From Bacteroidales bacterium UBA2939 (lineage in GTDB: Bacteria > Bacteroidota > Bacteroidia > Bacteroidales > P3), in NCBI GenBank assembly GCA_002349055.1, contig DECD01000027.1, positions 13,383 to 37,875 on the forward strand: a stretch of DNA of 24,493 nt. The letters are read 5' to 3'. Positions 6,550 through 13,923 of this stretch are shown here, one piece after another (position 1 is the stretch's first letter; the number at the start of each line of letters is the position of its first letter). A program made the position numbers and the translations under genes. The notes beneath the pieces are model-generated. The model was not told the DNA's origin. It was given only the letters and a program-made list of their open reading frames with translations, and did not search any database.

Positions 6550-9447
6550 ATGAAGAAATCAATTTGGATTGTGCTGCTGACCCTCGTCCTCGGTGGCACC
6601 TCTTTCGCCCAGCTCGACCTCGCGAGCAAGAGCAAAGAGAAGAAAAGCGACCTCAAGGCCCAGGTAGCCCTCGACAAGAAGGTGACCTACGGCAAGCTTG
6701 ACAACGGATTCACCTACTACATCCGCAACAACAAGAAGCCGGAGAACATGATTCAGTTCCGCCTGGTGAGCAACGCCGGTTCCATCATGGAGCGCGACGA
6801 CCAGCAGGGCCTCGCCCACTTCTGCGAGCACATGGCCTTCAACGGCATCAAAGGTTATCCCGGCAACGAGATGATTGACAAGTTGCAGAAGCACGGCGTC
6901 GAATTCGGCCGCGACATCAACGCCTACACCTCGTTCGACCAGACTGTTTACTATGTGAACATGCCTGCCGACGACGCTGAGATGGTGAAGATGGGTATCG
7001 AAATCCTCGACGGCTGGGCCGGCAACATCCTCTTCGACGAGAAGGAGATTGAGGAAGAGCGCGGCGTCATCCACGAGGAGTGGCGCGGTGGCGTCGGCCA
7101 CGGCGACCGTCTCCGCAAGAAGACCTGGCCCATCATGCTCAAAGGCTCGCTCTATGCCGAGCGTCTGCCCATCGGCAAAGAGGAAGTCATCATGAACTTC
7201 AAACGCCAGAGCATCGTCGACTTCTTCAACGACTGGTACCGTCCCGACCTGCAGGCCATCGTCATCGTTGGCGACATGGACAACTACGAGTACAACGGCA
7301 TGAAGGGTGCCAAGGCCATGGAGCAGAAGGTGAAAGACACCTTCAGCAGCCACAAGTTCCTCGGCTCCAAGAAACTGCCTCGCCAGAGCTACGAGATTCC
7401 CGACAACAAGGAACCCCTCATCTGCATCGCCACCGACAAGGAGGCCACCAACACCACCCTCGAAATCTTCTGGAAACACAAGAAAGGTGTCAACGGCACC
7501 GTCGGTGCCTACCGCGCCATGCTCGTCCGCAGCCTCATCGGCATGATGATTAACGAGCGCTTCCGCGACATCACCGAGAAACCCACCGCCCCCATGATGT
7601 ATGCCGGCGGCGGCTACGGCGGATTTCTGGGCCGCGAGATTGACGTCTTCGAGGTCAGCGCCTCGCCCAAGGAGAACCGCATCAACGAGACTGCCGAGCT
7701 GCTCCTCAAGACCGTCAAGCAGATGACCGACCACGGCTTCCTGCAGACCGAGCTCGACCGCCAGAAAGAGGACCTCCTCAGCACCTACACCAAACTCGCC
7801 AAGGAAGAGAACAAGACCCAGACCAACAGCCTGGCCGACGAGTACACCAACCACTACCTCGACAACGACCCCTGCCCCGGCATCCGCCAGGAATGGAAAT
7901 ATGCCAAAGAGTTCATCCCCGAAATCACCCTCGAAGAGTGCAACGCCCTCATCAAGACCTGGGTCACCGACAACAACATGATTTTCTACCTCACCGCCCC
8001 CGAGAAGGACGGCTTCAAGGTCACCACCGAGAAAGAGGCCATCAAGATTATCAAAGACGCCAAGAAAGTGAAGACCGAGCCTTGGGTTGACACCTACAAG
8101 GACGAGCCCCTCTTCACCGAGACCCTCAAGGACGTGAAGGCCAAAGTGACCAACACCAACAAGGCCCTCGACTACACCGAGTACACCTGCCCCAACGGCA
8201 TCCGCTTCATCGTCAAGAAGACCGACTACAAGGCCGACGAGATTCAGATTAGCTCCTTCGGTTTCGGCGGCACCTCGCTCTACAACGACGAGGAGTCCTA
8301 CCAGGCCCAGAACGCCGCTGGCTTCGTCGACGCCGGTGGTATCGCCAACTTCAGCGCCACCCAGCTCAGCAAGAAGCTCAAAGGCATGAACCTCAGCATC
8401 AGCCCCTACATCAGCGACGAGACCCAGGGCTTCAGCGGCAACTGCTCGCCCAAGGACCTCGAGACCACCCTCCAGCTCATCAACCTCTACTACACCGCCC
8501 CCCGCAAGGACCAGGAAGCCTACGAGCGCAACATTGAGAACACCGTGAACCAGATTAAGTTCCTCAGCGAGAACCCGCAGGTAGCCTTCATCGAGACCTA
8601 CTACAAGACCGCCTTCCCGAAGGACAAACGCCAGGTGATTGTCCCCACCGAGGAGAAAGTGCGCAGCCTCAGCCTCGACCGCATGTTCGAAATCTACCAG
8701 GAGCGCTTCGCCGATGCCTCGAACCAGACCTTCTTCTTCGTGGGCAACATCGAGGACAAGGACATCGACCTCATCGCCAAGTACATCAACAACCTGCCCG
8801 TCAACGGCAAGCAGAAAAACGACAAATTCATCAACCGCAACCCCGAGTTTGCCAAAGGCATCCAGCACGCCGAGGCCGTCAAGGGCATCGAGAAGCAGGG
8901 CATGCTCCTCATGTCCGGCCAGGTGAAATGCAACGCCAAAGAGCTTGACCCGCAGACCCGCATCGCCATCACCGAGCTCGGCGAGGCCCTCAGCATCACC
9001 GTCACCGAAATCATCCGCGAGAAGAACGGCGACGCCTACAGCCCCAGCGCCGGTTTCGACTACGAGATCACTCCCGAAGGCGAGGTCAGCTGGCAGTTCT
9101 ACATCGGCTGCGACCCCGAGAAGGCCAAGAAGATTGAAGGCGACTGCATCGACATCCTCAAGCAGTACATGAAAGAAGGCTGCGACGAGAAGACCCTCGG
9201 CAAAGTTCAGGAGCAGATGATTGTCAACCGCGACAAAGCCCGTCAGAACAACGGCTTCTGGCTCGGCCAGATCAGCGCCAGCTACCGTTTCAACGAGAGC
9301 CGCGACTTCGTCAACCAGTACAACGAAATGGTCAAGAAGGTCACCGTCAAGGACATCCAAGCCATCGCCGCCAAGTATGTCAAGCTCGACAACTACGTCT
9401 GCGTGACCCTCCGTCCCGAGGACGGCGCCACCGGCACTGCCGACTAA
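6550..9447 (+). CDS. Exported M16 zinc metalloprotease (PqqL-like)
   Basis: Large 965-aa protein with an N-terminal signal peptide (MKKSIWIVLL...TSFAQ, cleavage probable near residue 20). The inverted zinc motif HxxEH is H90-F-C-E93-H94, with the third ligand expected at about E170 in EIEEERGVI, the normal spacing of 76 residues. Two M16 halves follow: an active N-terminal half (about 45-490) and a C-terminal half (about 530-960) that lacks HxxEH, as usual for single-chain pitrilysin-like enzymes. It probably degrades peptides in the periplasm or at the surface; the substrate is unknown. Codon use is strongly biased to C-ending codons and almost free of TTA, CTA and TCA, suggesting high expression. 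It has its own promoter and a strong terminator, so it is probably monocistronic. Confidence 0.93.
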   Translation: MKKSIWIVLLTLVLGGTSFAQLDLASKSKEKKSDLKAQVALDKKVTYGKLDNGFTYYIRNNKKPENMIQFRLVSNAGSIMERDDQQGLAHFCEHMAFNGIKGYPGNEMIDKLQKHGVEFGRDINAYTSFDQTVYYVNMPADDAEMVKMGIEILDGWAGNILFDEKEIEEERGVIHEEWRGGVGHGDRLRKKTWPIMLKGSLYAERLPIGKEEVIMNFKRQSIVDFFNDWYRPDLQAIVIVGDMDNYEYNGMKGAKAMEQKVKDTFSSHKFLGSKKLPRQSYEIPDNKEPLICIATDKEATNTTLEIFWKHKKGVNGTVGAYRAMLVRSLIGMMINERFRDITEKPTAPMMYAGGGYGGFLGREIDVFEVSASPKENRINETAELLLKTVKQMTDHGFLQTELDRQKEDLLSTYTKLAKEENKTQTNSLADEYTNHYLDNDPCPGIRQEWKYAKEFIPEITLEECNALIKTWVTDNNMIFYLTAPEKDGFKVTTEKEAIKIIKDAKKVKTEPWVDTYKDEPLFTETLKDVKAKVTNTNKALDYTEYTCPNGIRFIVKKTDYKADEIQISSFGFGGTSLYNDEESYQAQNAAGFVDAGGIANFSATQLSKKLKGMNLSISPYISDETQGFSGNCSPKDLETTLQLINLYYTAPRKDQEAYERNIENTVNQIKFLSENPQVAFIETYYKTAFPKDKRQVIVPTEEKVRSLSLDRMFEIYQERFADASNQTFFFVGNIEDKDIDLIAKYINNLPVNGKQKNDKFINRNPEFAKGIQHAEAVKGIEKQGMLLMSGQVKCNAKELDPQTRIAITELGEALSITVTEIIREKNGDAYSPSAGFDYEITPEGEVSWQFYIGCDPEKAKKIEGDCIDILKQYMKEGCDEKTLGKVQEQMIVNRDKARQNNGFWLGQISASYRFNESRDFVNQYNEMVKKVTVKDIQAIAAKYVKLDNYVCVTLRPEDGATGTAD

Positions 9448-9465
9448 TTAACGACATTATATATA

Positions 9466-9499
9466 GTAGAGACGTGGGCATCCACGTCTCTACTTTTTT
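9466..9499 (+). terminator. Terminator of the M16 gene, built from a GTAGAGACG inverted repeat
   Basis: Perfect 12-bp stem GTAGAGACGTGG (9466-9477) / CCACGTCTCTAC (9482-9493) with loop GCAT, followed by six T. It sits just 11 bp before the nnrD start codon. The outer arms GTAGAGACG...CGTCTC match a second inverted repeat inside manC (11247-11271), so this may be a dispersed palindromic element that also ends transcription. Confidence 0.88.
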
Positions 9500-9510
9500 A
9501 CCTAATAATT

Positions 9511-10305
9511 ATGAGAAATCCAGAAACCACTAAACACGACTATGGGCACGGGATGTTGATTGCCGGAGCCTACGGGCGCATGGGATGCGCCATTCTGGCC
9601 GCCCGGGCGGCGCTGAGGAGCGGCTGCGGCCTGGTGAGCGTGCACCTGCCTTGGTGCTGCGTCAACGCCATGCAGGCCGCCTTCCCCGAGGCCATGGTGA
9701 GCATCGACCCCAGCGAGGACATCTTCACCACTCCCCCGCCCCAGCTCGAACAATACACCGCCATCGCCGCAGGCCCCGGCCTCGGCACCGACGAACTCAC
9801 CTGCCAGGCGCTCCACGACCTGCTCATGAACAGACGGCACTATACCAACACGCCGCTCATCCTCGATGCCGACGCACTCAACATCCTCGCCCTGCACTTT
9901 GACTGGCTGTCGCTGGCCAGCGGCGCCATCATCACGCCCCACGCCCGCGAATACCAACGCCTCTTCAGCAGCGCCAACCCCGCCGACGTGGCACGCCGTT
10001 ACAACCTCACCATCGTCGCGAAATCCCACCACACCCACGTCTACGCCCCCGACGGCCGTGAATATGAGAACACTACGGGCAACGCAGGCATGGCCACCGC
10101 CGGCAGCGGCGACGTGCTGACAGGCATCCTTTTGGGTATTACTGCACAGAAAAACAGCGACTTATTCCAATCCGTGTGCCTCGGCGTGAAAATTCATGGC
10201 AAAATTGGCGACCGATTGGTGCAAAAACAGTCCGAATCGGGCCTCATAGCCTCCGACATGGTGGAAGAATTAAAGTACATATCAGTCGAATTTCCAACGG
10301 ATTAA
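9511..10305 (+). CDS. nnrD: ADP/ATP-dependent NAD(P)H-hydrate dehydratase
   Basis: Repairs hydrated NADH and NADPH (NADHX/NADPHX) by dehydration. The 264-aa protein is the carbohydrate-kinase-like domain only; in many bacteria it is fused to the NnrE epimerase, which is not seen nearby. Visible motifs: GMLIAGAYGRMG and AALRSGCGLVSV at the start, AAGPGLGTDE, LILDADALN, ITPHAREYQRL and the nucleotide/catalytic loop NAGMATAGSGDVLTG with GSGD at 198-201 (D201 the expected base). The Lys usually found in the first substrate motif is replaced (KHDYGHGML). The hairpin terminator 11 bp upstream means it needs readthrough or an unseen promoter. Confidence 0.9.
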   Translation: MRNPETTKHDYGHGMLIAGAYGRMGCAILAARAALRSGCGLVSVHLPWCCVNAMQAAFPEAMVSIDPSEDIFTTPPPQLEQYTAIAAGPGLGTDELTCQALHDLLMNRRHYTNTPLILDADALNILALHFDWLSLASGAIITPHAREYQRLFSSANPADVARRYNLTIVAKSHHTHVYAPDGREYENTTGNAGMATAGSGDVLTGILLGITAQKNSDLFQSVCLGVKIHGKIGDRLVQKQSESGLIASDMVEELKYISVEFPTD

Positions 10306-10335
10306 GATAAAGAGTAAAACTTTTTTCAAAAAAAA

Positions 10336-10367
10336 TTTGGTCACAATCAAAAAAGGTTGTATCTTTG
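10336..10367 (+). promoter_or_regulatory. Promoter of tRNA-Asn
   Basis: TTTG at 10336-10339, a 20-bp spacer and TATCTTTG at 10360-10367, a near-perfect match. It leaves a leader of about 35 nt before the mature tRNA. Confidence 0.88.
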
Positions 10368-10406
10368 CACCCGATTTCGAGAGAGAAACTGATTGAAATC
10401 CCAACT

Positions 10407-10480
10407 TCCTCCTTAGCTCAGTTGGTTAGAGCACCTGACTGTTAATCAGGGGGTCGAAGGTTCAAGTCCTTCAGGGGGAG
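10407..10480 (+). tRNA. tRNA-Asn (anticodon GTT)
   Basis: A full cloverleaf of 74 nt is readable. The acceptor stem is TCCTCCT with AGGGGGA (one G-T pair), the D-stem GCTC/GAGC and the anticodon stem CCTGA/TCAGG around CTGTTAA. The T-stem is GAAGG/CCTTC around TTCAAGT, and the discriminator base is G. The CCA end is not encoded (the genome reads GCAAA). Confidence 0.97.
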
Positions 10481-10494
10481 CAAAATAAAAAGGA

Positions 10495-10518
10495 AGCCGC
10501 AGACAATGCGGCTTTTTT
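10495..10518 (+). terminator. Terminator of tRNA-Asn
   Basis: Stem AGCCGCA (10495-10501) / TGCGGCT (10507-10513) with a 5-nt loop, then six T. It begins 15 nt after the tRNA. Confidence 0.9.
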
Positions 10519-10532
10519 GTTAACAAAACGAT

Positions 10533-10724
10533 ATGAAAACCATACTTATAGTACTCGCGATAGCGGTGGTCGTCATCGGGTTGATGATGGCGGGGTTGGG
10601 CATCAAGATGCTGACCCACAAAGAAAAGGAGTTCAAGCGCCCTTGCGCCAACGCCGACCCAAAAACCGGCCGCTGCGCCCACTGCACCTGCGGGAAAAAG
10701 CCTACTGCTGCGAAAACTCTTTGA
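10533..10724 (+). CDS. Small membrane-anchored Cys-rich protein
   Basis: Protein of 63 aa. Residues 4-27 form a single hydrophobic span (ILIVLAIAVVVIGLMMAGLG), followed by a short basic segment (HKEKEFKR) and a Cys-rich tail with four cysteines in the pattern PCANADPKTGRCAHCTC. Similar small one-span proteins with a CxxxDPKTG...C.C tail occur widely in Bacteroidota; their function is not known to me. The spaced cysteines could bind a metal or form disulfides. It ends by overlapping the 3' end of manC by 23 bp on the opposite strand. No consensus promoter of its own is seen after the tRNA terminator. Confidence 0.75.
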   Translation: MKTILIVLAIAVVVIGLMMAGLGIKMLTHKEKEFKRPCANADPKTGRCAHCTCGKKPTAAKTL

Positions 10725-11739
10725 TGCGCTGCTCTTCCGAGCGTTTGCACACCAGCAGACGGCCACCCTTGGCCGAGACGATGTAGCCGTCCAGGCCCTG
10801 AAGGACAACCTTCTCCGCCTCCTCGGCATGCACCACGCAGTTTTTGCATTCGTAAAGATTCACCTTACCGACAGCGCCATTGTTGGCGCTGTCTTTTTTT
10901 AATTTATCGTGAAGCGAGGCCCAGTTGCCGAGGTCGCTCCAGCCGAAATCGGCCGGATGGGTGTACACCCTGCCGTCGGCGGCGGCAGGCTCCATGACGG
11001 CATAGTCGATGCTAATCTTCTCGCACTGCGGGAACACCTCCTGCACGTCGGCCTCGGTCTTCATTCGTTCCATATCGCTGGCAATATTGGGCTTATATGT
11101 CTTTATAGCCTCCGTGATGGTCTTCACATTCCACACGAAAATGCCGGCATTCCACAAATAATTCCCAGCTTTGAGATATTTCTCAGCAGTCTCTAAATCA
11201 GGTTTCTCCTTGAAGGAAGCGACTTTGAGTATTTCTCTTTCGGCGGGAGACGCAGCAGGCTGCGTCTCTACGTATCCGTAGCCCGTCTCGGGACGCGACG
11301 GCTTGATGCCGATGGTCACAATAGCATCGCTCTTCTCGGTGAACTTCAGCGCATTGCCAATCACACGGCGAAACTCCTCGGGATTCATCACCACAGCATC
11401 GGCGGGCGTCACCACCACGTTGGCCTCGGGGTCTTCGGCCTTGATGCGCCAGCAGGCCCAGGCAATGCAGGGAGCGGTATTGCGCGCGGCAGGCTCCGCA
11501 AGAATATGGTTCACAGGCATCTCCGGCAGCTGCTCGCGCACAACGTCCACATAGGCGGCATTCGTCACCACCCAGAAATTCTCCATCGGACACAACCCCT
11601 TGAAACGGTCCACGGTCAGCTGTATCAGCGTGCGGCCGCAGCCCAGAATGTCGATAAACTGCTTCGGAAACTCGGGAGTGCTCAACGGCCAGAAACGGCT
11701 CCCGATGCCGCCGGCCATTATAACGATGTGATTGTTCAT
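10702..11739 (-). CDS. manC: Mannose-1-phosphate guanylyltransferase
   Basis: Makes GDP-mannose from mannose-1-phosphate and GTP, a precursor for surface polysaccharides and glycoproteins. The 345-aa protein has the nucleotidyltransferase signature at the N-terminus (MAGGIGSRFWPLS...PKQF), then EPAARNTAPCIAWA, VVTPADAVV, KPSRPETGYGYVE, FKEKPDLE and NYLWNAGIFVW. It is the single-domain form without a C-terminal isomerase domain. The variable loop after TGYGYV is encoded by an inverted repeat (11247-11271) giving ETQPAASPAER. It has its own promoter at 11795-11826 and is divergent from phoH. Its 3' end overlaps the convergent small membrane-protein gene. Confidence 0.95.
   Translation of the reverse strand: MNNHIVIMAGGIGSRFWPLSTPEFPKQFIDILGCGRTLIQLTVDRFKGLCPMENFWVVTNAAYVDVVREQLPEMPVNHILAEPAARNTAPCIAWACWRIKAEDPEANVVVTPADAVVMNPEEFRRVIGNALKFTEKSDAIVTIGIKPSRPETGYGYVETQPAASPAEREILKVASFKEKPDLETAEKYLKAGNYLWNAGIFVWNVKTITEAIKTYKPNIASDMERMKTEADVQEVFPQCEKISIDYAVMEPAAADGRVYTHPADFGWSDLGNWASLHDKLKKDSANNGAVGKVNLYECKNCVVHAEEAEKVVLQGLDGYIVSAKGGRLLVCKRSEEQRIKEFSQQ
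11247..11271. repeat. GTAGAGACG-type inverted repeat inside manC
   Basis: GAGACGCAGC (11247-11256) AG GCTGCGTCTC (11259-11268) is a perfect 10-bp inverted repeat. On the minus strand it reads GTAGAGACGCAG and so on, sharing its first nine bases with the terminator hairpin at 9466. It keeps the manC frame and encodes VETQPAAS in a variable loop. Confidence 0.75.
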
Positions 11740-11794
11740 GAATTCAATTGTTAAAACTTATTAATCATTAACATTTCCGTCCGGAAAAGAATTG

Positions 11795-11826
11795 CAAAAA
11801 TACAACTTTTCGCCCAAAACACCAAA
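11795..11826 (-). promoter_or_regulatory. Promoter of manC
   Basis: On the minus strand TTTG (11826-11823), a 20-bp spacer and TATTTTTG (11802-11795) match consensus. In the 5' leader TTTCCG-TC-CGGAAA (11774-11787) forms a perfect inverted repeat of unknown role. Confidence 0.82.
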
Positions 11827-11864
11827 TCGCATTCATAAAACCAACTATACCAGAGCCTTGAAAT

Positions 11865-11946
11865 CCCTACCATCGCCCTACCAACTCCTTACCAACTCCC
11901 TACCAACTCCTACCACGGTGGGTGTTGATAGGTCGTTCCTAGGGTG
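11865..11946 (+). repeat. 11-bp direct-repeat array with hairpin upstream of phoH
   Basis: Units CCCTACCATCG (11865), CCCTACCAACT (11876), CCTTACCAACT (11887) and CCCTACCAACT (11898) are contiguous. They run into a hairpin CAAC-T-CCTACC (11904-11914) / GGTGGG-T-GTTG (11917-11927), then GATAGG and TAGGGTG. The array at 4573 has the same order: units, hairpin, GATAGGGT, then GTTAA-rich sequence and CC(A/T)AGG/TTGGAG. In the hairpin a T-A pair of one copy corresponds to a T-G pair in the other, so pairing is kept. It lies between the divergent manC and phoH promoters. Confidence 0.82.
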
Positions 11947-11982
11947 AAAATTCGACTGTTAACGCTTGTTAATATCTTTTCC

Positions 11983-12012
11983 TTGGAGGCTGGAAAATGT
12001 TTCGTATCTTTG
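11983..12012 (+). promoter_or_regulatory. Promoter of phoH
   Basis: TATCTTTG at 12005-12012 is a strong -7 element. The -33 element is weaker: TTGG at 11983-11986, 18 bp away. The ATG at 12017 begins four bases after the -7 element, predicting a transcript with almost no leader. Confidence 0.65.
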
Positions 12013-12016
12013 CAGC

Positions 12017-12976
12017 ATGATAGAAACAAACAACGAGAAGATTTTTTCTCTGGAAGAGATTGATTATGCGCGGTTTTGGGGCTCCAACGACCGACTGCTC
12101 GACTTTGTAAGAATATTGTTCCCGAAGCTGAAACTCATCGCCCGCGGCGATATGCTGAAAGCCATCGGCAGCGAGGAGGACATCGTGTGGTTCGACGGCA
12201 AGTTGCAGGCCATGAAGACCTACTACGACAAGTTCGGCCGCCTGACGGAAAACGCCATCATGGGCATCATGGAGAGCGGTGGCGGAAGCCCTGAGGCCGA
12301 AGTGAGCGACGAGGTGCTGGTGCACGGCCGCAACGGCCTGCTCATCAAGGCTCGCACCCCCAACCAGCAGAGGCTGGTACGCTCGGTGTACGAGCACGAC
12401 ATGGTCTTCGCCATCGGCCCTGCCGGTACCGGCAAAACCTACACCGCCGTAGCCATGGCCGTGCGTGCGCTGAAAAACAAGGAGATACGACGCATCATCC
12501 TGACGCGCCCCGCCGTCGAGGCCGGCGAGAACCTGGGATTCCTGCCGGGCGACCTGCGCGACAAGCTCGACCCCTACCTGCAACCCCTCTACGACGCCCT
12601 GCGCGACATGATACCGCAGCAGAAACTCCTCTCCTACCTGGAAGACAACACCATTGAGATTGCGCCGCTGGCCTTCATGCGCGGACGCACGCTCGACAAC
12701 GCCTTCGTCATCCTCGACGAGGCACAGAACGCCACCTCGGCGCAGCTGAAGATGTTCCTCACACGCATGGGAAGGAACGCCAAGTTCGTGATTACCGGCG
12801 ACTTGACGCAGGTGGACCTGCCGCGCCACCAGCAGAGCGGCCTGCTACAAGCCACACAACTGCTGAAAGACGTAAAGGGCATAGAAATCATCCAGTTGGA
12901 CAACAGCGACGTGATACGACACCGATTAGTCACCGAAATCATCAAAGCGTATGATCATTTAGGAGATAAGGAGTAA
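12017..12976 (+). CDS. phoH: PhoH family ATPase
   Basis: Cytoplasmic 319-aa P-loop ATPase of the PhoH/PhoL type, linked to RNA metabolism and stress in bacteria; the exact role is unsettled. Walker A is GPAGTGKT at 134-141, Walker B VILDEAQ with D234-E235, and TGDLTQVDLP and a C-terminal RHRLV arginine motif follow. An N-terminal domain (about 1-110) precedes the ATPase, as in Bacteroidota homologues. The frame is open from 11966, but the start at 12017 (MIETNNEK) fits the family, and the upstream codons overlap the promoter. The last codons and the stop lie inside a GGAGATAA repeat that continues to ispE, 29 bp downstream, suggesting a phoH-ispE operon. Confidence 0.92.
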   Translation: MIETNNEKIFSLEEIDYARFWGSNDRLLDFVRILFPKLKLIARGDMLKAIGSEEDIVWFDGKLQAMKTYYDKFGRLTENAIMGIMESGGGSPEAEVSDEVLVHGRNGLLIKARTPNQQRLVRSVYEHDMVFAIGPAGTGKTYTAVAMAVRALKNKEIRRIILTRPAVEAGENLGFLPGDLRDKLDPYLQPLYDALRDMIPQQKLLSYLEDNTIEIAPLAFMRGRTLDNAFVILDEAQNATSAQLKMFLTRMGRNAKFVITGDLTQVDLPRHQQSGLLQATQLLKDVKGIEIIQLDNSDVIRHRLVTEIIKAYDHLGDKE

Positions 12977-13000
12977 GGAGATAAGGAGATAAGGAGGTAA
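12962..13000 (+). repeat. GGAGATAA tandem repeat between phoH and ispE
   Basis: Five units: GGAGATAA 12962, GGAGTAA 12970, GGAGATAA 12977, GGAGATAA 12985 and GGAGGTAA 12993. The first two encode the GDKE end and the stop codon of phoH. The last unit, GGAGG at 12993-12997, lies 8 bp before the ispE ATG, where a Shine-Dalgarno would be. The array multiplies a ribosome-binding-like sequence in a phylum that rarely uses one. Confidence 0.8.
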
Positions 13001-13005
13001 GACAA

Positions 13006-13779
13006 ATGATTACTTATCCAAATTGTAAGATAAACCTTGGTTTACACGTTGTCGGTAAGCGTCCCGACGGCTACCACGACCTGGAGACCCTCTTTGTGCC
13101 GGTACACGACCTGTGTGACGAGCTGGAGATTGTCGAGGGGCCGCTGTCGATAGTGCAGGACGGCATCGCGCTGGACAATGCGCCGGAAGACAACCTCTGC
13201 ATGAAAGCCTGGAGGCTTCTGCACGAGGAGTTTGGCATCCCCGAGGTGAGCATCCAGCTGAAGAAGAACATCCCCTTCGGTGCGGGCCTCGGCGGAGGCA
13301 GCAGCGATGCCGCCTTCACGCTGAAGATGCTCAACGAGATGTTCTCACAGGGACTGTCCCCCGACGACCTGGAACGCCGCGCCGCGCGGCTGGGTGCCGA
13401 CTGCGCCTTCTTCATCCGCAACCGCGCGGCCTACGCCACCGGCATCGGCGACCAGCTGGAACCGGTGGAATTGAGCATGAAGAATGAAGAACTAAGAATT
13501 GATATTGAAATTCCGGAAGGGGAGCACGTGAGCACCAAAGAGGCTTACGCGGGCCTAGGCGAAAGGCGAAAGGCGAAAGGTGAAAGGCCTGATTTGCGCA
13601 AGGCAATACGCCGCCCCATTGAAGAGTGGCGGAACCTTATCTTCAACGACTTCGAAGCCTCGGTCTTCCCTGCCCATCCCGCCATCGCCGCCCTCAAGGA
13701 AGAGATGTACCGCCGTGGTGCCATCTACGCCTCGATGACCGGCAGCGGCGCCGCCGTCTTCGGCATCTTTGCTGTGTAA
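13006..13779 (+). CDS. ispE: 4-diphosphocytidyl-2-C-methyl-D-erythritol kinase
   Basis: ATP-dependent kinase of the MEP pathway of isoprenoid synthesis (GHMP family, cytoplasmic). The 257-aa protein shows KINLGLHVVGKRPDGYHDLET at the start, the ATP loop IPFGAGLGGGSSDAA (G94 to S100), LGADCAFF, the VSTKEAY substrate segment, NDFEASVFP and the C-terminal MTGSGAAVFG. Two segments look unlike the family and are encoded by filler-type repeats. MKNEELRIDIE (DNA 13477-13510) replaces the usual beta strand before VSTKEAY, and GERRKAKGERPD is encoded by GGCGAAA repeats. Both are in frame and add only a few residues in loops, so the enzyme is probably active. It follows phoH by 29 bp. Confidence 0.93.
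   Translation: MITYPNCKINLGLHVVGKRPDGYHDLETLFVPVHDLCDELEIVEGPLSIVQDGIALDNAPEDNLCMKAWRLLHEEFGIPEVSIQLKKNIPFGAGLGGGSSDAAFTLKMLNEMFSQGLSPDDLERRAARLGADCAFFIRNRAAYATGIGDQLEPVELSMKNEELRIDIEIPEGEHVSTKEAYAGLGERRKAKGERPDLRKAIRRPIEEWRNLIFNDFEASVFPAHPAIAALKEEMYRRGAIYASMTGSGAAVFGIFAV
13558..13585 (+). repeat. GGCGAAA tandem repeat inside ispE
   Basis: Four 7-bp units: GGCGAAA at 13558, 13565 and 13572, and GGTGAAA at 13579. Because 7 is not a multiple of 3, a change of copy number other than by three would break the frame. A second low-complexity stretch, ATGAAGAATGAAGAACTAAG (13477-13496), lies about 60 bp upstream. Confidence 0.85.
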
Positions 13780-13847
13780 AGAAAAAAAATTTACACCTCA
13801 GAGGGAAAATCACCACTTTTAGTTATCGATATTTTTTTATTTTTTTG

Positions 13848-13876
13848 TAATTTTGCCTTTGGATTCACTTCCAAAG
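13848..13876 (+). promoter_or_regulatory. -7 element and inverted repeat upstream of the heme-uptake operon
   Basis: TAATTTTG at 13848-13855 matches the -7 consensus; no good -33 box is spaced correctly in the T-rich sequence upstream. CTTTGG (13857-13862) ATTCACTT CCAAAG (13871-13876) is a perfect 6-bp inverted repeat around the predicted transcription start. It could be an operator for an iron or heme regulator or a 5' leader hairpin. Confidence 0.5.
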
Positions 13877-13923
13877 ACTAACGTTAATCAACTTAATATC
13901 AAACAAAAAAACAAAAAATCACA

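Noticed and set aside
6559..9360. 933-codon open frame on the minus strand inside the M16 gene
   Set aside because: Its codons are exactly in register with the sense codons, so stops would need TTA, CTA or TCA in the sense strand. The M16 gene avoids these through its strong codon bias, which leaves the antisense frame open. The product is low-complexity (Leu/Val/Asp/Gly) with no motif.
10407..10480. tRNA-Asn as an integration site
   Set aside because: No duplicated tRNA 3' end, integrase or foreign-looking segment follows; the tRNA has its own promoter and terminator and is followed by ordinary genes.
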